A DNA stretch of 64,000 nucleotides from Granulicella rosea. Lineage in GTDB: Bacteria; Acidobacteriota; Terriglobia; Terriglobales; Acidobacteriaceae. The translations under genes were made by a program, and so were the position numbers. Positions within the stretch are counted from its first letter, which is position 1. Each line of letters opens with the position of its first letter. The notes under the pieces are model-generated. The model was not told the DNA's origin. It made no database searches and worked only from the letters and a program-made list of their open reading frames with translations. Location of the stretch: assembly GCF_900188085.1 (NCBI RefSeq), contig NZ_FZOU01000003.1:124001-188000 (forward strand), in the 5' to 3' direction. Below are positions 35,921 through 44,641 of the stretch, in pieces.

Positions 35921-36511
35921 ATGCGTGTGTGGATGATGTTGGCCCTGGGTTTGGGTTGTACGGCTTCGGCGTGGGGCCAGACGGCCCCTGCGCCTGCGTC
36001 TGCCGCGCCGCCGGCTCCCGCAACGGCGTCGCCGGTTCCGGGCGCGCCTTCGGTGCGGCTGGGATTGTGGGAAAACTCGGCGGTGACGAAGCTGCCGCCG
36101 CAGTTGGCGGAGCTGAAGAAGAAGTACTCCACCACGACGACCACGGACGATGGCAGCACCGTTTCGGCCAAGACGCAGACCTGCCTGACGGCCGACACGT
36201 GGCAGAAGCTGCTGAACCTGACCAGCACACCGACCAATGGTTGCGCCGCGGCCAAGACGGTCCCGACGCCGAAGGGTATCTTCTCCCGCATGACCTGCGC
36301 GGCGGGCAAGGCGGTGACGATGGAGGTGCAGGCCACGACCACCGTCGACAGCACCGAGAAGGCGCACTCCCACGTCCACACGACGACGACCTACGCGGCC
36401 TTCGGGCCGATTGCCGGAGGAACGATGATCGCCGACACCGAGGTGCTGAGCCACTTCGTGAGCGATGACTGCGGGACGGTCGGACCGGGTAAAGTTGTGT
36501 CGGTGAAGTAG
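35921..36511 (+). CDS. Exported DUF3617-like protein
   Basis: Encodes 196 residues with a signal peptide (MRVWMMLALGLGCTASAWGQ) and a Pro/Ala-rich linker. The mature part resembles small periplasmic DUF3617 proteins: GLWENSAVT near the start, a QTCLTADTWQKL motif, and Cys pairs (GCAAAKT, MTCAAGKA, DDCGTVGPGKV). Function is unknown. GAGGAGACC lies just before ATG 35921; the frame is open 16 codons further. It is convergent with the VOC gene, 35 nt away. Confidence 0.7.
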   Translation: MRVWMMLALGLGCTASAWGQTAPAPASAAPPAPATASPVPGAPSVRLGLWENSAVTKLPPQLAELKKKYSTTTTTDDGSTVSAKTQTCLTADTWQKLLNLTSTPTNGCAAAKTVPTPKGIFSRMTCAAGKAVTMEVQATTTVDSTEKAHSHVHTTTTYAAFGPIAGGTMIADTEVLSHFVSDDCGTVGPGKVVSVK

Positions 36512-36546
36512 CTGGCGCTCCGCTACGGACCAGCGTCCTGGCTGTT

Positions 36547-37440
36547 TTATAGCAAGGCTGTATCTACCTTAAGCGCCATGCGGATTCCCCAGGGATCGGC
36601 GAAGGTATTGTCCGCGGCGGGATAGCCCGCAGCTTCGAGGCTCGCTTTGGTCTGTCGGATCGACTCCGCGTCGGGCAGGATCAGCTCCCACCAGAGCAGG
36701 CGCGCATCCTGATCGGTCGCGGGGCCTGAGCGCGCTGCCCAGGTGTTGAACCCGACGTGATGGTGGTAGCCGCCGGCGGAGACGAAGAGCGCGTTCGGCA
36801 GGCTCCAACTGGCGATGCTCATGCCGAGGGCGGCGTGGTAGAAGGCGCGTCCCTGGGCGAGGTCGCCGACGTAGAAGTGCATGTGGCCGACGGTGGTTCC
36901 GGCGGGCGCGCCCTGCCATTTTTCGGGCGGGGTCTGCAGGAGATGGGCGAAGTTCAGCGGTTTGACGGCGCCGATTAGTTCGACTCCCTCCGCGCGCCGC
37001 TCGTAGACCCAGCGGTCGCGGCGGATGTCGGCGTAGACCTCGACCTCAAGCCCGTCCGGGTCGGTGAGGTAAAGGGCCTCGCTGAAGAGATGGTCGGCCG
37101 CGCCGAACTGCGCGCCCCGATCGGCGAGGTGCTGGACGAAGCTGGCGAGCGCGTCGCGCGTTGGCAGCAGAAATGCCGTGTGGTACAGGCCGAGGCGGCT
37201 GCGGGCGCGGACAGGCTTCAAGCCGGGCTGCTCCTCAAGCTCCAGCAAAACTTTGTCCGTATCGTGCGGGCCGAGCGAGGCCGTGTGCGCGTCGCTGCTC
37301 TGGACGGCAAGGCCGATGATGTCGCGGTAGAAGGCGATGGAGCGCTCGAGGTTCGAGACCGCCAGGCGGACGCGGCCCACGTGGGCGGTTGCGGGCAGGC
37401 GATAGCTTGGCGGGTGGATGCCCGGGTCTTGGTGGCTCAT
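36547..37440 (-). CDS. VOC-superfamily protein (glyoxalase/catechol 2,3-dioxygenase-like)
   Basis: Encodes 297 residues with two tandem vicinal-oxygen-chelate modules. The first has VGRVRLAVSNLERSIAFYRD, a metal-type His in YHTAFLLPTRDA, and LTDPDGLEVEVYAD. The second has TVGHMHFYVGDLAQGRAFYH and GGYHHHVGFNTW. This layout matches Bacillus CatE-like extradiol dioxygenase homologues. The substrate is not predictable. Neighbours give no pathway hint. Confidence 0.85.
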   Translation of the reverse strand: MSHQDPGIHPPSYRLPATAHVGRVRLAVSNLERSIAFYRDIIGLAVQSSDAHTASLGPHDTDKVLLELEEQPGLKPVRARSRLGLYHTAFLLPTRDALASFVQHLADRGAQFGAADHLFSEALYLTDPDGLEVEVYADIRRDRWVYERRAEGVELIGAVKPLNFAHLLQTPPEKWQGAPAGTTVGHMHFYVGDLAQGRAFYHAALGMSIASWSLPNALFVSAGGYHHHVGFNTWAARSGPATDQDARLLWWELILPDAESIRQTKASLEAAGYPAADNTFADPWGIRMALKVDTALL

Positions 37441-37463
37441 GTTGATTCGATGATAGCGGGTCG

Positions 37464-38627
37464 CTAGAGCTTCAGAAGCAGTTCGCAGGCGCGGTCGAGG
37501 TCGACGGCCTGTTTGCCGAAGCAGAGGCGCAGCAGATGTTCGCCGCCGCCGGGGCGGAAGAAGGCAGAGCCCGCGACGGCGGCGACGCCGGTCTCGCGCA
37601 GCAGTGCGCGGGCCTTTTCCTTGGCGGTGGCGCCGGGGATGCGGCTGACGTCGGCCAGGATATAGTAGGCGCCCTTCGGAATCGCGGGCGGCAGGCCGGC
37701 GTCGGCGAGCGCGGCGCAGAGCTGGTCGCGCTTATGCTGGTGCTCGCTGGCGAGCGCGGTGTAGAAGCCGGTGTCGGCGAGCTGGCGCAGACCGGCGGCG
37801 GCGCCCATCTGCAGCGGGGCTGGCGCGCAGATATAGGTGAGGTCGTGGAAGTAGCCGATGGCGGCGATCCAGCGGGGCGAGGCGGTCAGGTAGCCAATGC
37901 GCCAGCCGGTGATGCTGAAGGTCTTCGACAGGCCGGAGATGGTGATCGTCCGGTCGGCCATGCCGGGCAGCGTGGCGATCGAGAGGTGCTCGGCGCCGTT
38001 GTAGACAAAGTATTCGTAAATTTCGTCGGTGATGACGAAGAGGTCATGCTGCTCGGCGAGCGCGGCGACGGCTTCGAGCTCCGCACGGCTGAAGATCTTG
38101 CCCGCCGGGTTCGACGGTGTATTGATGAGGATGGCGCGGGTGTTCGGCGTGATGGCGGCGGCGAGTTTTTCGGGGTCGAGCGTCCAGTCCGGCTCGTCGA
38201 GCGGCACGATGACCGGGTTGATGCGCTGCGAGAGCAGGGTGCTGACGTGATAACCGTAAAACGGCTCGAAGAGGATAACCTCGTCGCCGGGATTGAGCAG
38301 GGCAAGCGCGGTGGCGTAGAGCGCGCCGGTGGCGCCGGAGGTAACGAGGATCTGGGTCTCGGGGTCGACGGTGAGGTGGTTCCAGCGCTGGAGTTTGTCG
38401 GCCACCGCCTGCCGGAGCGTCGCGAAGCCGTCGAGGCGGGTGTAGATGTTGAAGCCGTTCTGAATCGCCTGCGTAGCCGCTTTGCCGACGATGGGCGGCA
38501 GCGGCGTGTCGCAGATGCCCTGCGCGAGGTTGATGCCGCCGACCCGGTCGCACTCGACCGACATGGCGCGGATCTCCGACTGAATGACGGTGGGGGCGAT
38601 GTCGGAGAGGCGGAGATTGGTCGGCAT
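37464..38627 (-). CDS. Class I/II PLP-dependent aminotransferase
   Basis: Encodes about 387 residues. GGINLAQGICDTPLPP, VTSGATGALYATALALLNPGDE, NTPSNPAGKIF, VITDEIYEYFVY and the PLP-lysine motif SGLSKTFSITGWRIGY place it in fold-type I, close to the aspartate/kynurenine/methionine aminotransferase group. The C-terminal LLRLCFGK has the carboxylate-binding Arg region. Start: ATG 38627 or ATG 38636 (MRIMPTNL); the long upstream frame runs through repeat DNA and is not coding. Amino donor unknown. Confidence 0.9.
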   Translation of the reverse strand: MPTNLRLSDIAPTVIQSEIRAMSVECDRVGGINLAQGICDTPLPPIVGKAATQAIQNGFNIYTRLDGFATLRQAVADKLQRWNHLTVDPETQILVTSGATGALYATALALLNPGDEVILFEPFYGYHVSTLLSQRINPVIVPLDEPDWTLDPEKLAAAITPNTRAILINTPSNPAGKIFSRAELEAVAALAEQHDLFVITDEIYEYFVYNGAEHLSIATLPGMADRTITISGLSKTFSITGWRIGYLTASPRWIAAIGYFHDLTYICAPAPLQMGAAAGLRQLADTGFYTALASEHQHKRDQLCAALADAGLPPAIPKGAYYILADVSRIPGATAKEKARALLRETGVAAVAGSAFFRPGGGEHLLRLCFGKQAVDLDRACELLLKL

Positions 38628-38654
38628 GATTCTCATTCTAGTGGCGTCAAGTCG

Positions 38655-38821
38655 TGTTAAGGGCACGGCTTCAGCCGTGCCGTCACCGCATGGATTGCAA
38701 TGCGGCTTCAGCCGCTGAGGCACGTTTCGCTTCCGGCGTGAGCCCAAATCAAAGCGTACCCCAGCGGCTGAAGCCGGATTTGTGGTGGCTCTTTTCGGCA
38801 TGGCTGAAGCCATGCCCTTAA
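38655..38821. repeat. Inverted pair of family B palindromic repeats
   Basis: One copy (38655-38728) has GGCACGGCTTCAGCCGTGCC and a second palindrome GCGGCTTCAGCCGC. The other copy (38756-38821) is in opposite orientation with CAGCGGCTGAAGCCGG and GGCATGGCTGAAGCCATGCC. The pair lies between the aminotransferase and yeiH genes. The earlier single copy near 25.4 kb matches the first copy closely. Confidence 0.85.
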
Positions 38822-38852
38822 GCAATGCGCTTCAGCCATACCGCACGTTTCT

Positions 38853-40004
38853 TTACAGGTGATAGTAGTGGTCCGCGCCGAGCACCAGCACCAGCGTGAT
38901 GACGGCGATGGCGATCTCGCCGATGGCGCCGACGAGGAACGGCTTCACGCCTTGCTTCAGCAGGGCTTTGAAGTTCGTCTGCAGGCCCACGCCGGCGAAG
39001 GTGAGCAGGAAGGCCCAGCGGCTGAGGTTGCCAAGCGCGGCGATCTGCGGGCGGGTGAAGCCGTACTTGATCAGCCCGGCGAGCGACGGGTAGAGCTTCG
39101 GATCGAGCGTGCCGATGGTCGCCACCAGCGAGATGAACAGGAAGCCCAGCACGAACTTGGGGAACTTCTTCCAGAGGAAGGCGCCCTTGTTCTCGATGAC
39201 GGCGGCCTGTCCCTTGCGCGCCCAGTAGATGGCGTAACCCAGCACGATGAAGCCGATGCAGGCGTTGCGGCAGGTCTTGGCGAGCACGGCGAACTTGCCT
39301 GCGGCGTCCGAGTAGAGGGCGCCGGCGGCGGTCGCTTCGGCGGTGTTGTCGACCGCCAGTCCGGTCCACAGACCGTAGGCGTGATCGGACATATGCAGCG
39401 TGTGACCGACGAGCGGGAAGAAGACCAGCGAGATCGCGCCGAGCGCGAGGATGGCCGCGATGGCGACTGAGGAGTCTTCCTCGTCGGCCTCGATGGCGCC
39501 CTGCGTGGCGATGATGGCGGAGACGCCGCAGACGCTCGACCCCACGGCCAGCAGGGTGATGAGCTTCGGCGGCAGGTTGAAGCCGCGGCCGAGGTACGTC
39601 ATGAACGTCAGCGCCAGCACCAGCTCGATAAAGATGAGCACGAAGGAGATGCCGCTGAGGTGGAGGATGTCGCCCAGGATGAAGCGCGCGCCCAGCAGGA
39701 TGATGCCGGCTTTAAGCCAGAACTCGTACGTCGCGACGCCGGCGCGGAAGATACGCGGCAGGGTGATGGTGTTGGCGATGATCACGCCGATGACGATCGC
39801 CCATAGGACGTACTCGATGTTGGGCAGGACGAGGTGGTGAGCCTTGCCGTAGCGCGCGATGGACTGTTCGATGAACTTGCCTGCATAGCCGACGGCGGCC
39901 AGCAGGGCGATGCCGGGGATCAGGCCCACAATGCCGTACGGATTGTCGGGCGCGGTCTTGCTGGATACGGATTCGATGGGTGGGGCGAGGGTGGCTTCAG
40001 ACAT
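38853..40004 (-). CDS. YeiH/UPF0324-family membrane transporter (putative sulfate exporter family)
   Basis: Encodes 383 residues with about ten hydrophobic helices. Family-like segments are GIALLAAVGYAGKFIEQS, EFWLKAGIILLGARFILGD, SSVCGVSAIIATQGAIEADE and TGLAVDNTAEATAAGALYSD. The final part, AFLLTFAGVGLQTNFKAL, is also typical. Family annotation as sulfate exporter rests on limited evidence. The start ATG 40004 has AAGGAAAA upstream. A 37-codon membrane ORF precedes it by 29 nt on the same strand. Confidence 0.85.
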   Translation of the reverse strand: MSEATLAPPIESVSSKTAPDNPYGIVGLIPGIALLAAVGYAGKFIEQSIARYGKAHHLVLPNIEYVLWAIVIGVIIANTITLPRIFRAGVATYEFWLKAGIILLGARFILGDILHLSGISFVLIFIELVLALTFMTYLGRGFNLPPKLITLLAVGSSVCGVSAIIATQGAIEADEEDSSVAIAAILALGAISLVFFPLVGHTLHMSDHAYGLWTGLAVDNTAEATAAGALYSDAAGKFAVLAKTCRNACIGFIVLGYAIYWARKGQAAVIENKGAFLWKKFPKFVLGFLFISLVATIGTLDPKLYPSLAGLIKYGFTRPQIAALGNLSRWAFLLTFAGVGLQTNFKALLKQGVKPFLVGAIGEIAIAVITLVLVLGADHYYHL

Positions 40005-40033
40005 GAATTTTCCTTGGGTCTGCGTTCCCTGGA

Positions 40034-40147
40034 TTACCAGGATACGGAGTGGATGACGCCAGCCTTGACCAGTACGGCCAGCGCGAGCGAGAGGATGACG
40101 GCCCAGACATCGAGCGAAAGGGCGGATTTTTTTGCAGGGACTGACAT
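40034..40147 (-). CDS. 37-residue predicted membrane peptide upstream of yeiH
   Basis: An ORF too short for usual cut-offs encodes 37 residues. It starts MSVPAKKSALSLDVWAV, continues with a hydrophobic stretch (ILSLALAVLVKAGVI) and ends HSVSW. It has a lysine-rich N-terminus and one helix of about 20 residues, as in small transporter-associated membrane peptides. CAGGAGAG lies 9 nt before the ATG, a good ribosome site. It ends 29 nt before the yeiH start. I infer a subunit or regulator of the transporter; a plain leader peptide is the alternative. Confidence 0.65.
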   Translation of the reverse strand: MSVPAKKSALSLDVWAVILSLALAVLVKAGVIHSVSW

Positions 40148-40393
40148 GGAGAACTCTCCTGGAGTGGAAGACAAACGCGCGTACACGAACGACCGTGTGC
40201 GGCTTTTTTAGATGGAGATGTGCGAGGGTGCGCCGTTGTCTAACGACAACAGCGGGGGGCGATGCGGCACGGCACAACGAATTGGCGGGTGCTCTGCATG
40301 TTCTTACAGATGTACCACGTGGCGCGTTGAGTCACAAATGAATTTTCCGCTTACACTGGACGAAAGCTCTTCCATTCTTCAGTGTGAGGTCCT

Positions 40394-41404
40394 ATGCGTT
40401 TTGCTTGGATGGTGGTCGGTCTGGCTCTGGCAACGCCTGTTTTAGCGCAGGATCATACGTTGCTGGCGACGCCCACGACCGTGGCGTGGGGATACTACTC
40501 CGGTCTCGCGAAGCCCGCGCTGACCGTGCATACGGGCGAGACGGTGAAGATGCAGACGCTCTCCACCTGCGGCTCGCCTGAGCGCATGATCGCCAATGGA
40601 GTGAAGCCGGAAGAGATTCCGCCGTATACCGCCGCCATCTACAAGGAGGTGAGGGCCGAAGACAAGGGGCCGGGTGGGCACATTCTGACCGGACCGGTCG
40701 CCATCGCCGAGGCCGAGCCGGGCGATGTGCTGGAGGTGCAGATCCTCAAAATCGACCTCGACGCGGACTTCGCCTGCAACAGCTTCGGGCTGAACCGCGG
40801 CTTCCTGCCGATGGAGTATCCCTATGGCAAGACGAAGATCATCCCGCTGGACCGGACGAAGATGATCGGACACTTCGCGCCCGGCATCGACCTGCCGCTG
40901 CATCCGTTCTTTGGCAGCATGGGCGTGGCGCCGGCGGGCGGCAAGATCGACTCCGCGCCGCCATTCGCGCATGCGGGCAACATGGACAATAAGGAGCTTG
41001 TCGCCGGCACGACGCTGTACATTCCTGTCGCGGCCAAGGGCGCGTTGTTCGAGGCAGGCGACGGTCACGCCGGGCAGGGCAACGGCGAGGTCGATATTAC
41101 GGCGCTCGAGACCTACCTCACGGGCACCTTCAAGTTCATCGTCCACAAGGAAAAGCATCTGATCTGGCCGCGCGCGGAGACGCCGGATTACTACATCTCC
41201 ATGGGCTTCAGCAAGGATCTGAAGGAGGCGACCGAGCACGCACTGCGCGATATGATCGACTTCCTGATGACCGAAAAGCACCTCAGCCGGGACGAGGCGT
41301 ACATGCTCTCGAGCGTCGCGGTGGATCTGGACATCACGCAGCTGGTGGATGGAAATGTGGGTGTCCACGCCATGTGTCCGAAGAAGATCTTCGCTGGCCG
41401 CTAG
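40394..41404 (+). CDS. Secreted acetamidase/formamidase family protein
   Basis: Encodes 336 residues with a signal peptide (MRFAWMVVGLALATPVLAQ). The mature protein has acetamidase/formamidase features: GPVAIAEAEPGDVLEVQIL, HPFFGSMGVAPAGG, HAGNMDNKELVAGTTLYIPV, FEAGDGHAGQGNGEVDITALE and SSVAVDLDITQLVDG. It probably hydrolyses a short amide in the periplasm. Just before the start, CTTACACTG (40350-40358) can pair with CAGTGTGAG (40380-40388), which would cover the ribosome-site region, so translation may be structure-controlled. It is divergent from the yeiH unit. Confidence 0.88.
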   Translation: MRFAWMVVGLALATPVLAQDHTLLATPTTVAWGYYSGLAKPALTVHTGETVKMQTLSTCGSPERMIANGVKPEEIPPYTAAIYKEVRAEDKGPGGHILTGPVAIAEAEPGDVLEVQILKIDLDADFACNSFGLNRGFLPMEYPYGKTKIIPLDRTKMIGHFAPGIDLPLHPFFGSMGVAPAGGKIDSAPPFAHAGNMDNKELVAGTTLYIPVAAKGALFEAGDGHAGQGNGEVDITALETYLTGTFKFIVHKEKHLIWPRAETPDYYISMGFSKDLKEATEHALRDMIDFLMTEKHLSRDEAYMLSSVAVDLDITQLVDGNVGVHAMCPKKIFAGR

Positions 41405-41436
41405 AGCCGTGTCTTGAGCATTCAGCCCTCCACGCC

Positions 41437-41535
41437 TGTCGTCCTGAGCGTAGCGAAGGATCTGCTTTTGGGGACTGCCGCAGGAGTTTGGGTGCGTCCG
41501 AGAAGCAGGTCTTTCGCTTCGCTCAAGAGGACAAG
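41437..41535. repeat. Inverted pair of family A repeats
   Basis: The left arm (41437-41469, core CCTGAGCGTAGCGAAGGATC) and the reverse complement of the right arm (41503-41535) agree at roughly 27 of 33 positions around a 33-nt centre. The pair could form a long hairpin after the acetamidase gene and before the convergent outer-membrane protein gene. Confidence 0.8.
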
Positions 41536-41563
41536 CCAGCCTGGACTGGATGACAAGATTGGG

Positions 41564-42079
41564 CTAGAAGAAGCGGAAGATCAGACCGGTGCTGAGCTGG
41601 TCGCGCTTGTCCTCGGACGAGTTGATGACGCCGCCGTGGCTGTACTCGAGCACCCGCCAGTCGACATGCGGCAGTACGGCGTGGTCGACGCCGAAGACGT
41701 ACTGGTACTCCACATGCGTGGTGAAGGGACCGGTGTTGGTCGAGCGCACACCGATCACTCCGATCAGCACCTCGGCATATGGGCGGATCGGTACGACGGG
41801 CAGCTTGAACGAGGCGCGCGGGCCGACGGCGAAGGAGTTAACGCCGACGCCGTCGCGGCGCAGGAACGAAGCGCGCAGATCGCCGCCCAGCTTGAGGATG
41901 TGGCCGTGCTCGTCCTGCAGCGAGATCGTGGGACCGTAGATCCACTCCGACGCGCCGGGCGTGTAGTACTGAGACAGATTCTGGCCGGTGATGGAGATGC
42001 CGGCGGCGATCTGCGCATGAGCCGTGCGCGCCGTCGCCGCCACGGCAAGCAGGAGCAGAAGTACAGATTTACGGTTCAT
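41564..42079 (-). CDS. Outer-membrane beta-barrel protein, small
   Basis: Encodes 171 residues. A clear signal peptide (MNRKSVLLLLLAVAATARTA, HAQ) is followed by alternating polar/hydrophobic strands (AGISITGQNLSQYY, YGPTISLQDEHGHI, LKLGGDLRASFL, RPYAEVLIGVIGV) and a C-terminal strand ending LIFRFF, the aromatic end typical of barrel proteins. About eight strands fit the length. Function is unknown. It lies 87 nt downstream of the large porin-like gene and may be co-transcribed with it. Confidence 0.75.
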   Translation of the reverse strand: MNRKSVLLLLLAVAATARTAHAQIAAGISITGQNLSQYYTPGASEWIYGPTISLQDEHGHILKLGGDLRASFLRRDGVGVNSFAVGPRASFKLPVVPIRPYAEVLIGVIGVRSTNTGPFTTHVEYQYVFGVDHAVLPHVDWRVLEYSHGGVINSSEDKRDQLSTGLIFRFF

Positions 42080-42166
42080 AGCCAGAGGCCCTCCAATCCT
42101 CAATGATGCCGAATTGCATCGTGGAATGGAGGCCAAAACCGCCGGAGGTAACCGATCCGCCAACGG

Positions 42167-43606
42167 CTAGAAGTGGAAGATCAGGTCGGTCGCCAGGGTG
42201 AACTGGGTCTGCTTCGTGCCGCGATCGTAAGCCCTGCGATCCCAGGCGTGATCGAGCCGTATCTCGGGCCGCATCTGGATGGTAGTGCCGATCCAGTGGC
42301 TGAGCATGAGGGTGTTCTCGGTATATTTCGTGTTGTAGCCCGTGCGCTGGCCTTTCTCATCGTTCAGAAAGTCGCTGCGAAAGCCGACGAAGTTATGCGG
42401 GGATAACTCCTTATTGACATAGTTCACGACGGCCCACTCCGGCGCGAAGCAGGCTGTCTGGCCGGCCTGGCAGACGGCGCCGTTGGTGTTGGTCTGGATG
42501 GGAAGCGACCCGCCGACGGTGGGCACGTCGCGCTGATACATGCCAAACGCCTCGGTCGCCATGTGCCAGCTCTTCGAGAACTTGTGGTACCAGGTAGCGT
42601 CGTATTGCTGGGTGTTGTTATATGCATATTTTCCGTCGTTGATACCATTCGCGCAAACATAAAAATTATTATCGACCGACTTTGTCGTATAACTCGCGCA
42701 GCCGGTAAAGGTAGGCTGCGCGTCCACGGTCCAGGGCGCGACATCGTGGCTGGCGGTGATGCCGGCCTGCACGAGCCACTGATCGGATAACTGCACCGTG
42801 GCAAGGACTCCAGTGTCGGTAAACGGATCGATGGAGTAAAGCAGCGAGTGGCTGTACATATAGTTGTTCGGAGTAAGTTGCGCCTCGATGCCGGGGATGG
42901 AGATAAATCGGCCGGCACGGATATTCATCCCCTTGGCTATCTTTGGAAGATACAAATCGACATACTCCAGAGCAGGATCGAAGCCATACTGATGGTTATG
43001 CACGAGTAACTGGTTGCTGAGATATCCCTTGTCCAGCGTGTATCGATAGTCTGTCCCATAGAGCGCTGTAAAGTGATAGCCGATATCGATGTGTTCGCGC
43101 TGCACGGTATTGGGCAGACGCTCCAGGTAGAAGACGATCTGGCCAAGTTCAACGCGGTTGGAGTAAGCATCGTCTCCGGTCGGCGAGTTACTGTGCGCGG
43201 AGGTGCTGACGTTGCCTGTGGGCGACACCCAGCCGTAGAACTTCGTCCGGCTGCCGGCGAGCTTCAGCGCGGTCATGATCGGGTAGCTGTTGGTATCCGG
43301 TTCGCCCAGGACCGGCGAGCCGCCATAGGACCAGTCCGAACTGGGAAAGGGCGGAGAGTCGAGCGGCGAGGCTAGACCGCGGCGCTCGGGCGCGGGATCG
43401 GCGGTCGGCGCCGGATGCCAGTCCTGGCGGTAGAAATCGGTGAAGCGTCCGAGGAAGGACTCGGGATGCGGAGCTTCCGGCAGCGTGGCGGCGGCTGCCG
43501 TTTGAGGTTGCGGCTGGGTCACTGTCTGGGCGTGAGAATTTGTACACCAGAACAGGATAGACAACGGTATCATATGCCTACTGCACGTCGAGAATACGAC
43601 TTTCAT
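42167..43606 (-). CDS. Outer-membrane porin-like beta-barrel protein
   Basis: Encodes about 479 residues. An N-terminal signal (MIPLSILFWCTNSHAQ within the leader) is followed by a Pro-rich linker, then strands such as FYGWVSPTGNVSTSAHS, NRVELGQIVFYLERLPN and RAGRFISIPGIEAQLTPNNY. The end, TQFTLATDLIFHF, has the terminal aromatic expected of a barrel. It resembles the porin-2/OmpL-like group often found in Acidobacteria and Planctomycetes. ATG 43606 or ATG 43573 may be the start; the frame runs on to 44803 but overlaps the ROK gene there. Substrate unknown. Confidence 0.8.
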   Translation of the reverse strand: MKVVFSTCSRHMIPLSILFWCTNSHAQTVTQPQPQTAAAATLPEAPHPESFLGRFTDFYRQDWHPAPTADPAPERRGLASPLDSPPFPSSDWSYGGSPVLGEPDTNSYPIMTALKLAGSRTKFYGWVSPTGNVSTSAHSNSPTGDDAYSNRVELGQIVFYLERLPNTVQREHIDIGYHFTALYGTDYRYTLDKGYLSNQLLVHNHQYGFDPALEYVDLYLPKIAKGMNIRAGRFISIPGIEAQLTPNNYMYSHSLLYSIDPFTDTGVLATVQLSDQWLVQAGITASHDVAPWTVDAQPTFTGCASYTTKSVDNNFYVCANGINDGKYAYNNTQQYDATWYHKFSKSWHMATEAFGMYQRDVPTVGGSLPIQTNTNGAVCQAGQTACFAPEWAVVNYVNKELSPHNFVGFRSDFLNDEKGQRTGYNTKYTENTLMLSHWIGTTIQMRPEIRLDHAWDRRAYDRGTKQTQFTLATDLIFHF

Positions 43607-43714
43607 CAGAAGATAGATGCAATGGCCGCATCCGGCGAGCGGCCGGAGCTGGGATTTGTCACGGATGGGTGGTACACCGGCGGCTGGGAACGGGAACAGA
43701 GTGGGGGAGATGTT

Positions 43715-44641
43715 TTGACACGGATTGGTGTGGATCTGGGTGGCACGAAGATTGAGGCGCTGGCGATGGATGGCGCGGGCGTGGAACTGGCGCGGTATCG
43801 GGTGGCGACGCCGCGCGGCGACTACGATGGCACGGTGAAGGCGGTTGAAGGACTTGTGCGCAGACTGGAGTCTGAGGTTGGACCGGCGACGGTCGGCGTC
43901 GGCATACCGGGCACGATGGAGTTCCATGGCGTAGGCGCGGAGCGCGTGGGCAAGGTGAAGAATGCGAACTCGACCTGGTTGAACGGGCGGCCGTTCGACC
44001 GGGATCTCTCCGTCGCGCTGAACCGCGAGGTGCGCGTGGCGAACGATGCGAACTGCTTCGTGGTGTCGGAGGCGACGGACGGCGCGGCGGCTGGACTTGG
44101 GGTGGTCTTCGGAGTGATCCTGGGCACGGGCTGTGGCGGCGGGATTGCATTGAACGGCCAGGTGCATGCAGGCCGCAATGGCGTGGCGGGCGAGTGGGGA
44201 CACATGCCGCTGCCCTGGGCCACAGAGGAGGAGTTTCCCGGTCCGGCCTGTTTTTGCGGACGCAGGGGATGCATGGAGATGTGGATCTCGGGTACCGGCC
44301 TGATGCAGGACTATGAGCGCGCCACGGGTCGTGCGAAGACCGGCGCGGAGATCGTGGCGGCTGCCGAGGCCGGGGAGGCTTCGGCCGACGCTGCGTTGGT
44401 GAGGCTTGAAGATCGGATCGCGCGTGGACTGGCCTGCATCGTCGACGTACTGGACCCGGATGCGATCGTGATTGGCGGCGGCGTCAGCCGGATTGGAAGG
44501 ATCTATCCCGCGATTGCGGCGGCGCTGCCTGGACTGGTCTTCGGTGGCGGCGCCGATACGCCGGTGCTGCAAGCCAAGCATGGCGACTCCAGCGGCGTGC
44601 GCGGCGCCGCATGGCTGTGGCCGCTCGAGAAGAAGGGCTAG
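43715..44641 (+). CDS. ROK-family sugar kinase
   Basis: Encodes 308 residues. RIGVDLGGTKIEALAMDG is the phosphate-1 ATP motif. GVGIPGTMEFHG, the catalytic Asp in VANDANCFVVSEA, LGTGCGGGIALNG, and the zinc-binding motif EWGHMPLPW...CFCGRRGCMEMW are all present. This is typical of fructokinase or N-acetyl-sugar/glucose kinases such as Mak and NagK. TTG 43715 has GGGGGAGA 4 nt upstream and is preferred over longer starts. Its TAG stop shares CTAG with the convergent cobD stop. Confidence 0.92.
   Translation: MTRIGVDLGGTKIEALAMDGAGVELARYRVATPRGDYDGTVKAVEGLVRRLESEVGPATVGVGIPGTMEFHGVGAERVGKVKNANSTWLNGRPFDRDLSVALNREVRVANDANCFVVSEATDGAAAGLGVVFGVILGTGCGGGIALNGQVHAGRNGVAGEWGHMPLPWATEEEFPGPACFCGRRGCMEMWISGTGLMQDYERATGRAKTGAEIVAAAEAGEASADAALVRLEDRIARGLACIVDVLDPDAIVIGGGVSRIGRIYPAIAAALPGLVFGGGADTPVLQAKHGDSSGVRGAAWLWPLEKKG

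Noticed and set aside
40148..40393. Riboswitch in the leader between yeiH and the acetamidase gene
   Set aside because: Apart from one local hairpin near the acetamidase start I see no conserved riboswitch core.
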